From assembly GCA_030407315.1 (NCBI GenBank), contig JALQPE010001985.1, positions 1-64,000 on the forward strand: 64,000 nucleotides of DNA, written 5' to 3'. How positions within the stretch are numbered: the stretch's first letter is position 1; every line of letters starts with the position of its first letter. Position numbers and translations under genes: made by a program. Positions 42,139-54,100 of the stretch are shown piece after piece. The DNA is from Asparagopsis taxiformis. Its lineage: Eukaryota > Rhodophyta > Florideophyceae > Bonnemaisoniales > Bonnemaisoniaceae. The notes under the pieces are model-generated. The model did no database searches, had not been told where the DNA came from, and saw only the letters and a program-made list of their open reading frames with translations.

Positions 42139-42156
42139 GGTTATGAGCCCAGACGC
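42139..42156 (+). promoter_or_regulatory. Primer-binding site of Copia B (initiator tRNA-Met anticodon arm)
   Basis: GGTTATGAGCCCAGACGC directly follows the LTR. The reverse complement of the eukaryotic initiator tRNA-Met anticodon arm is GGTTATGGGCCCAGC, a near match from memory of that conserved tRNA. This implies priming by a 5' half of the tRNA, as in Drosophila copia. Confidence 0.6.
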
Positions 42157-42377
42157 TGACTAGCCCCACAACTATTCCCCTCCCACCCATCTCCAGAACG
42201 CGGCGACACCTTACCGACACCATACCGATCCCAACCAACCCCACCGCACGCGACATTCGTCGCCAACGATATTCTCAGCAAAGACAACGACAGCTCGAAC
42301 TCCAATCTCTTTCCTCTGAACAATCAAGCCAACACCTTATCGAACCCCCAATTTCCCTTCGCCCCAAACCATTCTCC

Positions 42378-45300
42378 ATGTCTCATCCTACCAACTCATC
42401 AACAACAAAACAAATTCCCGATTTCCATGTCCCCGTCCTTACCCGAACCAACCTCATACAATGGTGCCACACCATAGACAACCACGCCACACTACACGAT
42501 CTAACCAATTATGTCACAGGTCCCATGCCCACTGCTCCCACAGACCCACAGGAACGACAAGATCACAAGCGAAAAATGGCACTAGCCAGCCTCTTGGTAT
42601 TACCAAACATATCACAAGACATCATCTCCACTTTGAGTCCCACAATACTCAACAGTCCCACCCCCACCCTATACAACCTCATCAAGGACAAACTATCCAC
42701 AGTACCACCACAACAATCAGAAGCCAGTCTACGAAGGAGAGCGGAACAACTTAAACACAACGCAGCGGACAACATACAGACATACATAGACCGACACTCA
42801 GAGCTCCGCAACATTATGCTACAATCGGCTTTCCCTAACATTGACGACGAGCAAACAACCGTCCAATTCGTTCTCAACGGGTTGTATCACATCCCACAGT
42901 GGGCACCGCTACTACAGAATCTGGCAAACTTTCACAACTTCCATGAAGGCAGAAGACCCAGCCTAGACCTAGTCTTCAGTATGCTCCTTGAACATGAGCA
43001 AGCAAGCCCATCCCTCCCTATTCCAGAACGCCCATCTAACCCATCACCAACCCCAATCCACCTCCACAGTCCCTCTCAACCTCCTCTTACACCAATGCCT
43101 CACCCATATCATCAAACCATGTACCGCCAACCAGTTCGCAACTACCCACCACCATACAAATTCCGACATCCAGGCACACCTACTCCAATCAATATCAACA
43201 ACCCCATCCCACCTCCTCCAGGTCATCAAGGCACATGGTGCACTCTACATGGCTCTCCAACACACAGAACCGAGCATTGCATCACAAGACAAAAATTACT
43301 GAGACAACAATATGCTCCATTAGGAATTCGTCACAGAGCTCAAGCAGCACTCACCGCACCACACTACCCATACCCGCCATTCCCAATAGCCCCAGATACA
43401 AGTCAGAATCACCCCACTGAGCATCCACCATCCCCACCTGAGATCTACCAACTACCTCAGACACCTCAACCATCTATACCCCAGCACTCACCATCAGAGA
43501 CTCATTCCTCAAGCACAATAAATACTCCATCTTCCTCGTCCTATATCTTAGACTCTGGCGCGACTCCTACACACCTTCAACATGCTCAAGAAACAATGCA
43601 CTCACTACACACACACACATTGACTGCCTCCGGACAGCTAGAACCCATCACCCACAGTGGACCGGCGACTATACCACTGACCAACAATACATCACTCGAT
43701 GTCAACTACGCAGTCACGATGCCCAATGCGGAATTCAACTTGGTATCAGTCAGCCAAGTCGCGGACACACACGATGTCCTCTTCCAACAAAACGCAGCCT
43801 ACATTACTCAAAAACAGCCACCCCCTCCTGATAATATCACAATTGCCAAAGCTATCAAACAAAACAACCTTTATGTGTTGCCGACAAGAGGACACAAACG
43901 GAAACGTAATTCGCCCGTGAAACATACCCAAAAAGTACAACCGGTGATGCGAACATGCTTTGGAGCACGCACACAGCCCCCAACTAACACTGGAACCACG
44001 AACAAGACCACACACCAAAACATCCCCAAAGCGTCCACAACAAACACAACGATAGATTACATCAAGAAACCAACGCCCGCCTACCATCCAGGCACCACCA
44101 CTCCAAAACCATTCCAGCTAGGCAAAAGAAAAATTCTGCGCACAGAACACACAAAAGCGCATCAACCACCATCAAAACAACGACCACCCATCATCAACCC
44201 CACAAATAAGGCAACCGACCAAACACAAACTCCCCGACCACCCGCCCCCTCCAACATACACTCAACTCCGCAAATCACACCCATCAAAAAACAGCAGCCC
44301 ACCCGAGTTGCAATCCCAGGCTACAACACAACAATCAATCGATCCACACAAAAACCAATACATCAAGAAAATCCCCAACAAATTATACGCACTCAACGCA
44401 TCATCCAGGCAAAACATAAATCACAATCACCATCGACGAACCACCAGAAAATACAAACACTGATCACGCCACATAACACCATATCAGACCAAATCCGAAA
44501 TCTCCCTCCAAACACAAAACACATTGAACCATACATACGAGACTATCATAACTGGCACATTCGCCTCGGCCACTTACACCCGACACGAATCCACCAGCTT
44601 GCCAAACAAGACCTTGTCGAAGGACTGCCACTCACCCTGAAACAACCCCCTCCCAAAATCACATGCACAGGATGTGCGCTCGGAAAACAAACTACAGCGC
44701 CATTCCACAGCAAGCAACGAAATGCCCCGCTGTGTGCACACCTTCACACAGATGTTTGCGGTCCCTTCCCCACACCATCTATACGCCAACACAGATATTT
44801 TGCAACGTTTCTCGATGAACACAGCAGATTTCTACATATCAAATTAGCACCTAAAAAGAACCAGGCAGCAGCACACATACAACAACACATATCATGGTTA
44901 CACACCACAACACCACATCGCGTAACAGAGATCACGATGGACAACGCAAAAGAGTATACAACCAAGGAACTAACTCAGTTCTATGAAGCCGAACACATAC
45001 GAACACACCCAACCATCCCATACACACCACAAGAGAATTCATTGGCTGAAAGGGTGAACAGGACACTTACAGACACTGTCCGAGCCATGTTGTTCACCTC
45101 CCAACTCCCAGAATGCCTCTGGGATTATGCAATTCAGGCGGCAGTTGATCATCATAACCATGCACCTCATTCTGCACATGGCCTACCACCAATTACACTA
45201 TGGACAGGACAGACACCTAATATCTCCACTTTCCTCCCATTTGGACAGTACGGCTACGTCACCAATAGGAAACCCGGCAATAAGATGCAACCGAAAGCTA

Positions 45301-47162
45301 CCATCATGAGATATATAGGCCGTATCGACACTCGACACTATCAGGTATATAATCCTGCCACAAACGCAATATCAAGCTGCCGCACATCCGATTTCAGGAT
45401 ATATGAACCCCACAAAGATCCAATCGCGACAACACAACATTCGCAAATTGAACACCGAGCCCACCAAACCACCATGATCACACCTCCAATACCAATCACC
45501 TCTCCGAAAACACTAATTGAAGCGCGGAATGCACCAGATGCAATCGAATGGGAACGCTCCTGGAACCATGAACTCGATACCCTGGAAGCACGGGGTACCA
45601 TCACATACATACCTAAACAACAAGTACCTCCCGGCACCAAACTCATACCGGTCAAAATCATTCTCAAGACGAAAACAGATTCTAATGGAATACCAATATC
45701 ACGCAAAACAAGATGCAACCTCCGCGGCGATTTACAGCGCCCACACGAACATTTTGACCCAGACTCCATATCGTCGCCAGTTGCAGACCGTGACGCGATA
45801 AGACTATCACTGGCATTGGCCGCAGCACATGGGTATGAGGCCTCCCATTGGGACCTCGAATCAGCATTCCTCCATGAATCCTTCGATGACGAAACTGACC
45901 CCAACAAATTCCTGTACATCCATCAACCGATACGATTTGACGGTACCCTCAAGTATCCTGGTATGATAGGCAAGCTAACGGGCAATATGTATGGCTCCCG
46001 GCAAGCATGCAAAATATTCACAACCGGACTAAGCGAACATCTTAAACTACAACAATTCACAAGACTCACAAGTGAGAGCTGCACCTATCATCTCACTGAC
46101 CCCAAAGATACAACCCAGTTTGTCTACTTTGTAGTCACTGTGGATGATTTTCTGGTTATTACAAACAACCCGCAACTACGAGACAAAGCCAAGAACCACA
46201 TTCAAACCAAATACAATTTAAAAGACTTGGGGCCGGTGACCCACATCTTAGGATGGAAGGTGGACAGAGATGTCACAGGAATACGAATATCACAACCTGC
46301 CTACATTACAAGCCTGCTCAAGAAATACAAGTTAACAGATGCCAAAACGGCGACCTCTCCAATTGCATCGGAACTGCTCACACCGGACTCAGAACATTCA
46401 AAACCCCTCGACACATCGAAGCACAACTACCACGCACTCATTGGCAGTATCAGATATCTGGCAGACTCCACCAGGCCAGATATATCTTTCATCACAGGAT
46501 ATCTAGGCCGATTCTCCCAAGAACCCACGACACACCACTGGAAGTCTGCCCTCCGTGTACTGCGCTACCTTAAAGCAACTATAAAAACGGGCATACATTA
46601 CAAAGTTGGACTCACAGAAACCCTCCAATCGCATTCAGATAGCGACTATGCTGCATGCACAGAAACAAGAAGATCAACATCCGGAACCTACATCACATAC
46701 AATACAGCACCGATTGCATGGCAATCTAAGAGGCAGAGATTCATAGCCACCAGTACTTGGGCGGCAGAGTATGTCGCAGCATTCCACACTGCTCAACACA
46801 CCTTTTGTCTCCGCAACCTCCTAAATGACCTCCGACACCCAGAATCCAAACCAACAAAACTATACATGGACAACACCGGAGCTATAACTACAGCTAACAC
46901 GTCGCATCCCACACCCAAATCTAAACATATTGATATCAAATATCACTATCTGAAGGAACTCATCAACCGCCAAATGATACAAATTGAGTACATTCCGACG
47001 AACAAAAACAACGCAGATATAATGACCAAAGCCTTCAAACCAGCACAGTTCCAACAAAAACTCCAATTACTACAGCTCTCGCAGTCTGCGGCGTGCGGCG
47101 ACTGTCGGATGATCAAAACATCTCCACCCCGCAGCCAGCTCAAGCCTACATCTGTCGGATGA
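42378..47162 (+). CDS. Gag-Pol polyprotein of Copia B, single frame
   Basis: 1594 codons. Gag spans about 1-280 and ends in the knuckle WCTLHGSPTHRTEHC. Protease YILDSGAT is near 389. A long basic, Thr/Pro/Asn/Gln-rich low-complexity spacer (about 500-710) precedes GAG-pre-integrase WHIRLGHLHPTRIHQL with CTGCALGK. The integrase triad lies in HTDVCGP (about 788), TMDNAKEY (about 852) and NSLAERVN (about 890). RT has WDLESAFLHE (about 1157) and TVDDFLV (about 1254). RNase H starts HSDSDYAAC (about 1419), and ADIMTKAF lies near the C-terminus. Order protease-integrase-RT-RNase H is diagnostic of Ty1/Copia. The stop lies 10 bp inside the 3' LTR. Confidence 0.96.
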   Translation: MSHPTNSSTTKQIPDFHVPVLTRTNLIQWCHTIDNHATLHDLTNYVTGPMPTAPTDPQERQDHKRKMALASLLVLPNISQDIISTLSPTILNSPTPTLYNLIKDKLSTVPPQQSEASLRRRAEQLKHNAADNIQTYIDRHSELRNIMLQSAFPNIDDEQTTVQFVLNGLYHIPQWAPLLQNLANFHNFHEGRRPSLDLVFSMLLEHEQASPSLPIPERPSNPSPTPIHLHSPSQPPLTPMPHPYHQTMYRQPVRNYPPPYKFRHPGTPTPININNPIPPPPGHQGTWCTLHGSPTHRTEHCITRQKLLRQQYAPLGIRHRAQAALTAPHYPYPPFPIAPDTSQNHPTEHPPSPPEIYQLPQTPQPSIPQHSPSETHSSSTINTPSSSSYILDSGATPTHLQHAQETMHSLHTHTLTASGQLEPITHSGPATIPLTNNTSLDVNYAVTMPNAEFNLVSVSQVADTHDVLFQQNAAYITQKQPPPPDNITIAKAIKQNNLYVLPTRGHKRKRNSPVKHTQKVQPVMRTCFGARTQPPTNTGTTNKTTHQNIPKASTTNTTIDYIKKPTPAYHPGTTTPKPFQLGKRKILRTEHTKAHQPPSKQRPPIINPTNKATDQTQTPRPPAPSNIHSTPQITPIKKQQPTRVAIPGYNTTINRSTQKPIHQENPQQIIRTQRIIQAKHKSQSPSTNHQKIQTLITPHNTISDQIRNLPPNTKHIEPYIRDYHNWHIRLGHLHPTRIHQLAKQDLVEGLPLTLKQPPPKITCTGCALGKQTTAPFHSKQRNAPLCAHLHTDVCGPFPTPSIRQHRYFATFLDEHSRFLHIKLAPKKNQAAAHIQQHISWLHTTTPHRVTEITMDNAKEYTTKELTQFYEAEHIRTHPTIPYTPQENSLAERVNRTLTDTVRAMLFTSQLPECLWDYAIQAAVDHHNHAPHSAHGLPPITLWTGQTPNISTFLPFGQYGYVTNRKPGNKMQPKATIMRYIGRIDTRHYQVYNPATNAISSCRTSDFRIYEPHKDPIATTQHSQIEHRAHQTTMITPPIPITSPKTLIEARNAPDAIEWERSWNHELDTLEARGTITYIPKQQVPPGTKLIPVKIILKTKTDSNGIPISRKTRCNLRGDLQRPHEHFDPDSISSPVADRDAIRLSLALAAAHGYEASHWDLESAFLHESFDDETDPNKFLYIHQPIRFDGTLKYPGMIGKLTGNMYGSRQACKIFTTGLSEHLKLQQFTRLTSESCTYHLTDPKDTTQFVYFVVTVDDFLVITNNPQLRDKAKNHIQTKYNLKDLGPVTHILGWKVDRDVTGIRISQPAYITSLLKKYKLTDAKTATSPIASELLTPDSEHSKPLDTSKHNYHALIGSIRYLADSTRPDISFITGYLGRFSQEPTTHHWKSALRVLRYLKATIKTGIHYKVGLTETLQSHSDSDYAACTETRRSTSGTYITYNTAPIAWQSKRQRFIATSTWAAEYVAAFHTAQHTFCLRNLLNDLRHPESKPTKLYMDNTGAITTANTSHPTPKSKHIDIKYHYLKELINRQMIQIEYIPTNKNNADIMTKAFKPAQFQQKLQLLQLSQSAACGDCRMIKTSPPRSQLKPTSVG

Positions 47163-47284
47163 TCATACAACTATTACACCTTTTACGCATTACAGTACAC
47201 ACTTAGAACAGTATTTAAGCTCGGCGACGACGCCATTCGCATGAACTAAAGAGGTATCGATCTCATTCATCCTCATGATCAACA
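47153..47284 (+). repeat. 3' LTR of Copia B
   Basis: 132 bp, identical by eye to the 5' LTR. A partial copy of its start (TGTCGGATGATCA) also lies about 50 bp upstream at 47103. Confidence 0.93.
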
Positions 47285-47289
47285 CGAGG

Positions 47290-48162
47290 GAAATCAAGTT
47301 GGGATATATCCCAAAAAATCGACAGTTCCGCTGGCGGCGCGATGAACGCGTGTTTTTGGACAGCTGTCCGGTTATTGTCCTTACCAGTTCGCAAACTTAA
47401 AACTTTCAAACCGGTTACCGTTTCACCAGCTAGATCCCCTATTTTCAAGTTTTCAGGGACATTGATTTCAAAAAATCACAACCCTTGTTTGAAATTGTTC
47501 AATTGGTGACAGAAAAGCTTCCCCCTATTGGTCCAGAATAGAAAGTTACAAAATATATTGCGTCGAAATCGAGTTTGTCGCTTACGGAGTCTAGTCAACA
47601 AGTGGACCAATGCGCGCACAGTGCACTCCTGAGAGCCGCACAGTTTACCCCGATCACAACATATCATCATCTGCAATTCCGTGGCTTTTGCTTTCTTGTA
47701 TTGGGATATCCGGGAAACCAGCTCGCATTCCAATTCTAGTGCTTGCACAGGTACAGCATTCTTTGTAGTCTCAGATCTTTCTAACAGAATCGTGGCCATT
47801 GTGCGCCACCAACCAAGTCCGCGAACCGACCTCCGGGGGCGTAATCATCGACAAATGAGCGTAAACCGCGCGCTATTTCAATCGAGCCCCATCCCCCGCT
47901 TCGATACGCCGCATATTCAGGTGGTAGCCTATCCCTCCGAACAAGATCAAACAAACAATCGGCACTTTACTTTGACCGATATACGCTTACTTACTTCTAT
48001 ACGCTTACTTCATTCACAAATCATTTAGTGCTACTCGTTATGCAATATGACATCAAACCACTCGGCATTCAACCAAAACGTATCCACATCAATTCTTCGT
48101 CGACCTCTTTCGATCTTCCATCCAAACACCATATCTATCTTCACACGCTTTGTCCTTCCCAT
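47290..48162. other. Intergenic, nothing certain
   Basis: A 107-codon minus-strand frame (47799-47476) and a 115-codon plus-strand frame overlap here. Neither has a recognisable domain, so I do not call a gene. Confidence 0.35.
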
Positions 48163-49140
48163 CTAGAACACGCACTGATTCGTCACGAGCGACAACGTCC
48201 CTCCGCATGCAGTGCAGCACGTGTTCACTATCACTGTAGCACTCGGGACAAAGAACCCAAATCCGTCAGGCGTGCATCGGGAATCCAACAGCGGACGCAG
48301 ACAGTTGTTGTAGCACGGCGTAAGTCCAGGCATATTCTGTGGTGGTCCATCAATCGCAGCCAACACAGTCACTGTCCTCCTCTCCGCTCCACACTGACAC
48401 ACCCCGTCAATCGCTGTCGCTCCAATCGATCCCTGTACAGTGAACGTGCACGCTGGCGACGGTGTCGGTGTCACCGATGGTGTCGCGGTCACAGACGGCG
48501 ACGGTGACGCCAGTGCAGATGGAGACGATGACGGGCTTGCACCTGGGCTCATCGAGGGAGTAGGTGTGACTGTCGCCGTAGCAGTTGCGGTGGCTGTGGG
48601 GGTAGAACTGGGAACCTGAGCAACAGGGAGTGCACAGATGAAACCACCAGACGGGGCGAGGACACACGATCGGACGACACATCCGAGGGCTCTGTTGAAG
48701 GGCTGTGCGCACTGAGCCTCTGAGACTGCCCTGTTTGCGTTACAGAAGTTGGGGCAGAGGAGGGGAGCGGGGCCAGGAGCTGGAGCTGGAGCGGGCACGG
48801 GGACCGGTGCTGGAGCGGGAACCGGGGCGGGGACGGGACGGGGGCGAGGGGGTGCACGACACTGGAAACCGCGACGAACGTTGGGATCGGTTGATCGTCG
48901 GCATCTCCTGATGCGACAGGCGAGGCCCCTTGTGCAAGAGCGTCCACAGTCGCGGACAGCCTTGGAGCGATTGCGATAACACACTCTGGGGCAGGAGCCG
49001 CAGGGGCGGTTAGGGCGGAGAGCCTGATGCTGAGTGGTGGAGGGGAGGGAGTCGGTGTCAGCTGTGGAATGTTCGACAGCGAAGGAAGTGGAGAGGAGAA
49101 TGGCAGCGAAGAGTAGAGTGAGAAGGGCGAAGAACTTCAT
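48163..49140 (-). CDS. SCR6: secreted Cys-rich protein, near-twin of SCR5
   Basis: 325 codons from Met 49140 with the same signal peptide and modules as SCR5. Differences are confined to the C-terminal ~90 codons: about six substitutions and an indel changing PPAGG to PPQNMPG before the CYNNC motif. Similarity ends about 10 bp upstream of the ATG and within a few bases of the stop. Its promoter is therefore its own. Confidence 0.92.
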   Translation of the reverse strand: MKFFALLTLLFAAILLSTSFAVEHSTADTDSLPSTTQHQALRPNRPCGSCPRVCYRNRSKAVRDCGRSCTRGLACRIRRCRRSTDPNVRRGFQCRAPPRPRPVPAPVPAPAPVPVPAPAPAPGPAPLLCPNFCNANRAVSEAQCAQPFNRALGCVVRSCVLAPSGGFICALPVAQVPSSTPTATATATATVTPTPSMSPGASPSSSPSALASPSPSVTATPSVTPTPSPACTFTVQGSIGATAIDGVCQCGAERRTVTVLAAIDGPPQNMPGLTPCYNNCLRPLLDSRCTPDGFGFFVPSATVIVNTCCTACGGTLSLVTNQCVF

Positions 49141-49231
49141 GATGAAGGTTTGCGGTATTGAGTTGGATGGATGGTATGCAAATTGTGCGCGAATGGTTTG
49201 GTGGTGAATAGAAGAAAAGTGCCGGCGCAAG

Positions 49232-49243
49232 GAATTATATAGA
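49232..49243 (-). promoter_or_regulatory. TATA box upstream of SCR6
   Basis: CTATATAATT on the minus strand, about 95 bp before the start codon, in a context different from SCR5. Confidence 0.6.
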
Positions 49244-50810
49244 GTTTGAGAACAGCGATTGAAGTGGAGTGCAGCAGGAAAGGTCGTGGATCCTCGTGTG
49301 TTGTATCAGCAATTGGCTTACTGTGCAATTCATCGGTGCTCCTCAGAGGTGAATGCGTCAAGGCAGTGCAAGCCATACGATGGTGTATCTAGAACGTCCA
49401 TCAAGGCTGCTGCTGGTCGAGATGAATTGCTGGACAAACGGATACATCTACAGGAGGTTTGTCGAGATGACAAGGTAAAGGCAGGAGGGCTGAATTGGAA
49501 CGGGGTAGAAGGAAAGGTAGTACTGGCGGCCAGCGACTGACTGGTTTTTCTCGATTGCACCAGTACATATGATTGCGTGGAAAATACCGCCTGTGTTGAA
49601 AACGTCAGTTCAATGCTGATGGTGGTATATCTCCTGCGCCTGCTCACGATTGAGCGATGGAAACGGCCCATACACATCACGCTGTCCGTCACACAGTGTC
49701 TGGTTCTCTGGAGGCCACGGAACCAGGGTACGGGATAGATCGTGACTAGCGTTCCAGATGCAGATTGTTACAGTCGATGGGACAGGATATCTGAAGTTGA
49801 ACTGGCGCTTGAGCAATTTCCACAGTACTATGGTGTGAGGGGTGTATGCACCTGTCGATTCCTCCCGTCTACTTGGCAGCAGGCTTAGTGTAGCTGGAGT
49901 TTCAACATGTCATCACTGTAAATCTTCTCGTAATCTGTGGATGAAAAGGATATGACTACAGACGATTTGTTACATGTGCTGGCCCAGCACGAATGACCAC
50001 ACCGAAAAAGTGCCAGCACAAGGGAATGTAGCAGGATGACTGCGCTTCAAGCAGACTGCGCCGCTCGGGATTGCAGGACATGTTATTTGATTCCAACTGG
50101 AGACACACTTGTCAGATGCCAAGTTGGTGACGATGGTCGGTCTACGTCATCTGACGTCTGATGCCATGAGTGGTGACCTAATCAAAACATCTAGATTACA
50201 GTAGTCATGTTCGATATGGTACACACATGTGTTTCATCCCTGACACTGGTTGGGCGGTGTGTTGATGATAGCACCCGGGTGTTCCGGAAACGACTCATGG
50301 TAGGCATATACGGGAGAATGGCCAGAATTCTCTCAAAGTCCTGCAAGACGTACCATCAAGAAATTATTGCGTTTCATCATGTGACAATCTAGGAGGCACC
50401 TCGCGTCCGACAGACGTGACCTTGGATCGAGGAAACATAAGCACCATGACCACTCATCCAGCTTGAAGGCAATCCATTCTATGGAAGCACCATCGAGTGT
50501 ACATTAGCCAATTATTATCGCCTGGATGAAACGCTTCTTGTCGGGGGTGTAGTCACTTGCGCATGGGTAATTCAAATTGCGTCTCCAAAAAGTTTGACAA
50601 CTCGTATCACTGAAAGCGTTTTCTTACGACGCAAAGACAACTTGTCCTGGATAAGCTGTACTTGACATACCGCATGTAGCGTATGTCACATACCCTGCCT
50701 CAGATAGAAAATGTCATTTTACGTCTCCTCGAAACATCGAGGTGCGCCGGTAGCAGCAAAACACTTGATCTCAAGTTTCCGGACTAGGGGCAAAGGGGGG
50801 GGGATAAACA
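49244..50810. other. Intergenic, no gene recognised
   Basis: Short frames only. A run of nine G residues (50796-50804) lies close to the Copia C insertion site. Confidence 0.4.
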
Positions 50811-50815
50811 GTCCA

Positions 50816-50925
50816 TGAGGAATAACTTATACACTCTATATCTATACACTGTACAATTAGTATTTAACCGTCGGCCGCCAATGACGGCGATCAATAAACA
50901 GACACATGAGACCATTATCTCCACA
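50816..50925 (+). repeat. 5' LTR of Copia C (110 bp)
   Basis: TGAGGAATAACTTATAC to ATCTCCACA, one of the shortest LTRs in the window. It contains AGTATTTAACC. Confidence 0.93.
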
Positions 50926-51153
50926 GGTTATCGGCCCAGACGCAACCAACAAACCCGCCCACCATCCCGGCACATTGCCATCCTCTCTCTCATCCTTCAG
51001 GAGCGAAGCATTCTCCCGCCCTTCCTTTGCTTGCGGCGACGCATACTCCCGCCCACAGCGTTACGGCACAGCCTCATTTTTTTTTCTACCCTGCGGCGAC
51101 GCATCCTCCCGCCCAACATACGCCATACAACGCACACATCACTACACCTCACT

Positions 51154-54100
51154 ATGTCTACCACACCGATACCGAACTCGTCACAGCCTGTCCTACCACA
51201 GTTGGAAATACCAACCCTCACACGATCAAACTTCATTGCTTGGCGTTTAAGCGTTGAACACTTTGCTCGCTCCCTCGGCGTACTTTACTACCTGCACAAA
51301 GCAATACCCGTTACCGATTCACAACCGGAACTTGAATCGCACATGAACCGACACTCCCAAGCACAGTTATTGGTCCTTACCACCCTGTCTCCTGACATAG
51401 TTGAGCAGTTCACCGACATCGACCTTCAAGGCCCTGTTTATCTGCTATTCGACAAAATAAGAACCAAACTCACGGCCCCTAACCCGGAGCATTCACCTCC
51501 TAACCTCCGCAGACAAGCCCAAAACATAAAATGGAACTCATCTCTCACCGTAAGCGAATATTATGCCAAACATGAAGCAGTTCGCCTGCTAATGATTCGC
51601 TCCGATTACCCTGATATCTCTGACGAACAGACAACCATCAGATTCATTCTCGAAGGTATTGAAAACCACCCCGACTGGACACATTTAACCAAATGATCAG
51701 CAACCACACTGATCTTAACCCTTCTCATAAATTCAGTATCAACCAACTCATATCGATGATGTCTAAACACGAAGACATTACCAAGCGCACGGCGACACCC
51801 CCTTATTCCAAACAACGCTTCAAAAACTCCCAGAACGAAACGGACCTTTGAAAACAATTACCGCCCTCAACCTAACACATCATCACACCATGTCCCCTTC
51901 CGTTCTCACCGTTATCACTCAAACACCCTGAGAAACCCACCTCCGAATCACACTGGACTTTGGTGCTCATACCACGGCTCACCAACTCATTCCACAAAAA
52001 CTGCCGAGCACGCCAGTACTTTCTCGCCCGCCACAACAAACAAGAAAAACAAACCAAGCCTTCCGCATTCAAGATTGACAACACCCTTGATCCTCACTCA
52101 CCACCTGAGTCAAACACAGACTCATCAGACTCTGTAAGTCACCTTGAAGCTAATTCATTCCTATTAGACTCTGGTGCTAACCCATCATACATCACTTCTC
52201 CCCTACCAGGAATAAAGGAAGTGAAATCTACCACAGTTATTGCCAACGGGCAAACTTCACCCACCACCCATTCGGACAAGATATCCCTCCCCATATCACC
52301 CACTACGTCCCTTCCCGCACACACGTTCACCGTAGCGCCTCACCTTCATAAAAATCTGCTCTCGGTAAGCGAGATTGCCAAAACACCCGACATACTCTTC
52401 CAGAAAAAGCGCGCATTCATCACGACACGTTCCAAGACACCTCACCGTCGCAAAATTATGGCTACAATACCACGGACCACAACAGGCATGTACGAAATGA
52501 CTGTACCATCCCGGCTTCGCAATTCGGCGAACGCCGCTCGATCCTACACTCTGCCAACCAAACGAATGAAACAAAAACCTTCCACACCAAAAACCCGTCG
52601 CATCCCAGCCGCCCCACTTCAAAAACCTATACCCGCTCGTCTCAAACGAGCCTCGAAACCATCACGCAAGAGCCATGCTAAACGAAAATTACCCATGCAC
52701 AAACACCCCAACAAAAAAATTCACATCGACCTTCCTTCCACCACCAGGGACTATTACAATTGGCACATTAAGATGAATCACATCCATCCCACCAAACTGC
52801 ATCTCATGGCAAAACGCCAACTAGTGGACAACCTACCACCTACACTCCTTCGCACGCCACCCCCATTGACTTGCTCGGGCTGCTCTGTCGGCAAGAAATC
52901 TGCCGCACCATTCCGACGCACCACTCGCCAAAGCAGCATTGGCACCCACTTACACACCGACATTTGCGGTCCGCTACCCACCACCTCCCTGAAAGACAAC
53001 AAATACTTCATTACTTTCTTAGATGAGGGTAGCCGATATCTGAACGTTCACTGCGCTCCTACAAAATCGGATGCAGCGTCATTCATAAAAACCCACATTA
53101 ACACAACACACCATACCACACCTCACTGCATTGAACATTTCACATCAGACAATGCAAAGGAATTCTATTCGAAATCACTTACAACATTCTATGATCAACA
53201 GCACATAGTCACACACCCCACCATCCCACACACACCCCAGGAAAACTCCCTGGCTGAACGTATTAACCGTACAATCATGAACACAGCACGTGCAACCCTG
53301 CTATCCTCCAACCTCCCACTCGAGCTTTGGGACTACGCAGTCCTAGCAGCTGCTGACACACACAACCACACACCACACAGTGTCACCAAACAACTTCCGG
53401 CAACCCTCTGGTTTGGATGCAAACCAGAAGTACATACCTTACTTCCCTTTGGCACTACCGGTTACATTCACAACCCCTCCCCACGTCACAAACTGGCACC
53501 GCGTGCCACCCTGGTTCACTATATTGGCCGCTATGACTACCGCCATTATCACGTGTACAACCCCAACACCAACCAAATCAGCCGCTGCCGTATCCGCGAT
53601 TTCTCAACGTATGACCCTACAACAGACCCGGTAGTCACATCACAAGCCCACTCCACTACTGAACCGCCATTCACAGAACCAAAAAACACTCGCTCAGGCT
53701 CGCAAGGCACCAGACGCCCACCAATGGTCAATCGCCTACAATAAGGAAATCAATGGCCTGGAAGCACGCGGCACACTCACATACATCCACAAATCCAAAG
53801 TCCCAACCAACACACGCCTACTCCCCACCACTACTGTCCTGCGCCTGAAAAAGGACAGCAACGGCAAGCCAACCATCCGCAAAGTTCGCTGCACCATCCG
53901 AGGAGATCGACAAATCGAGGGCTTACATTATGATCCATCTGACCTCTCCAGCCCCGTTGCGCAGAGAGACAGCATCCGCTCTGCCCTTGCCCTTGCTGCA
54001 GCTCACAACTATTACACGTTCCACTGGGACTTAGAATCTGCCTTCCTCCATGAAGACTTTACAGAGCAACACCAACTATACGTCCGCCAGCCTAAACAAT

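Larger units (their letters stand above)
42002..47289 (+). mobile_element. Copia retrotransposon B, structurally intact, with CGAGG target-site duplication
   Basis: Two apparently identical 132-bp LTRs (42007-42138 and 47153-47284) lie inside a CGAGG duplication (42002-42006 and 47285-47289). A primer-binding site follows the 5' LTR, and one 1594-codon gag-pol ORF fills the interior. All catalytic motifs are present, so the element may be competent. A truncated relative is Copia E (61.5 kb). Confidence 0.96.
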
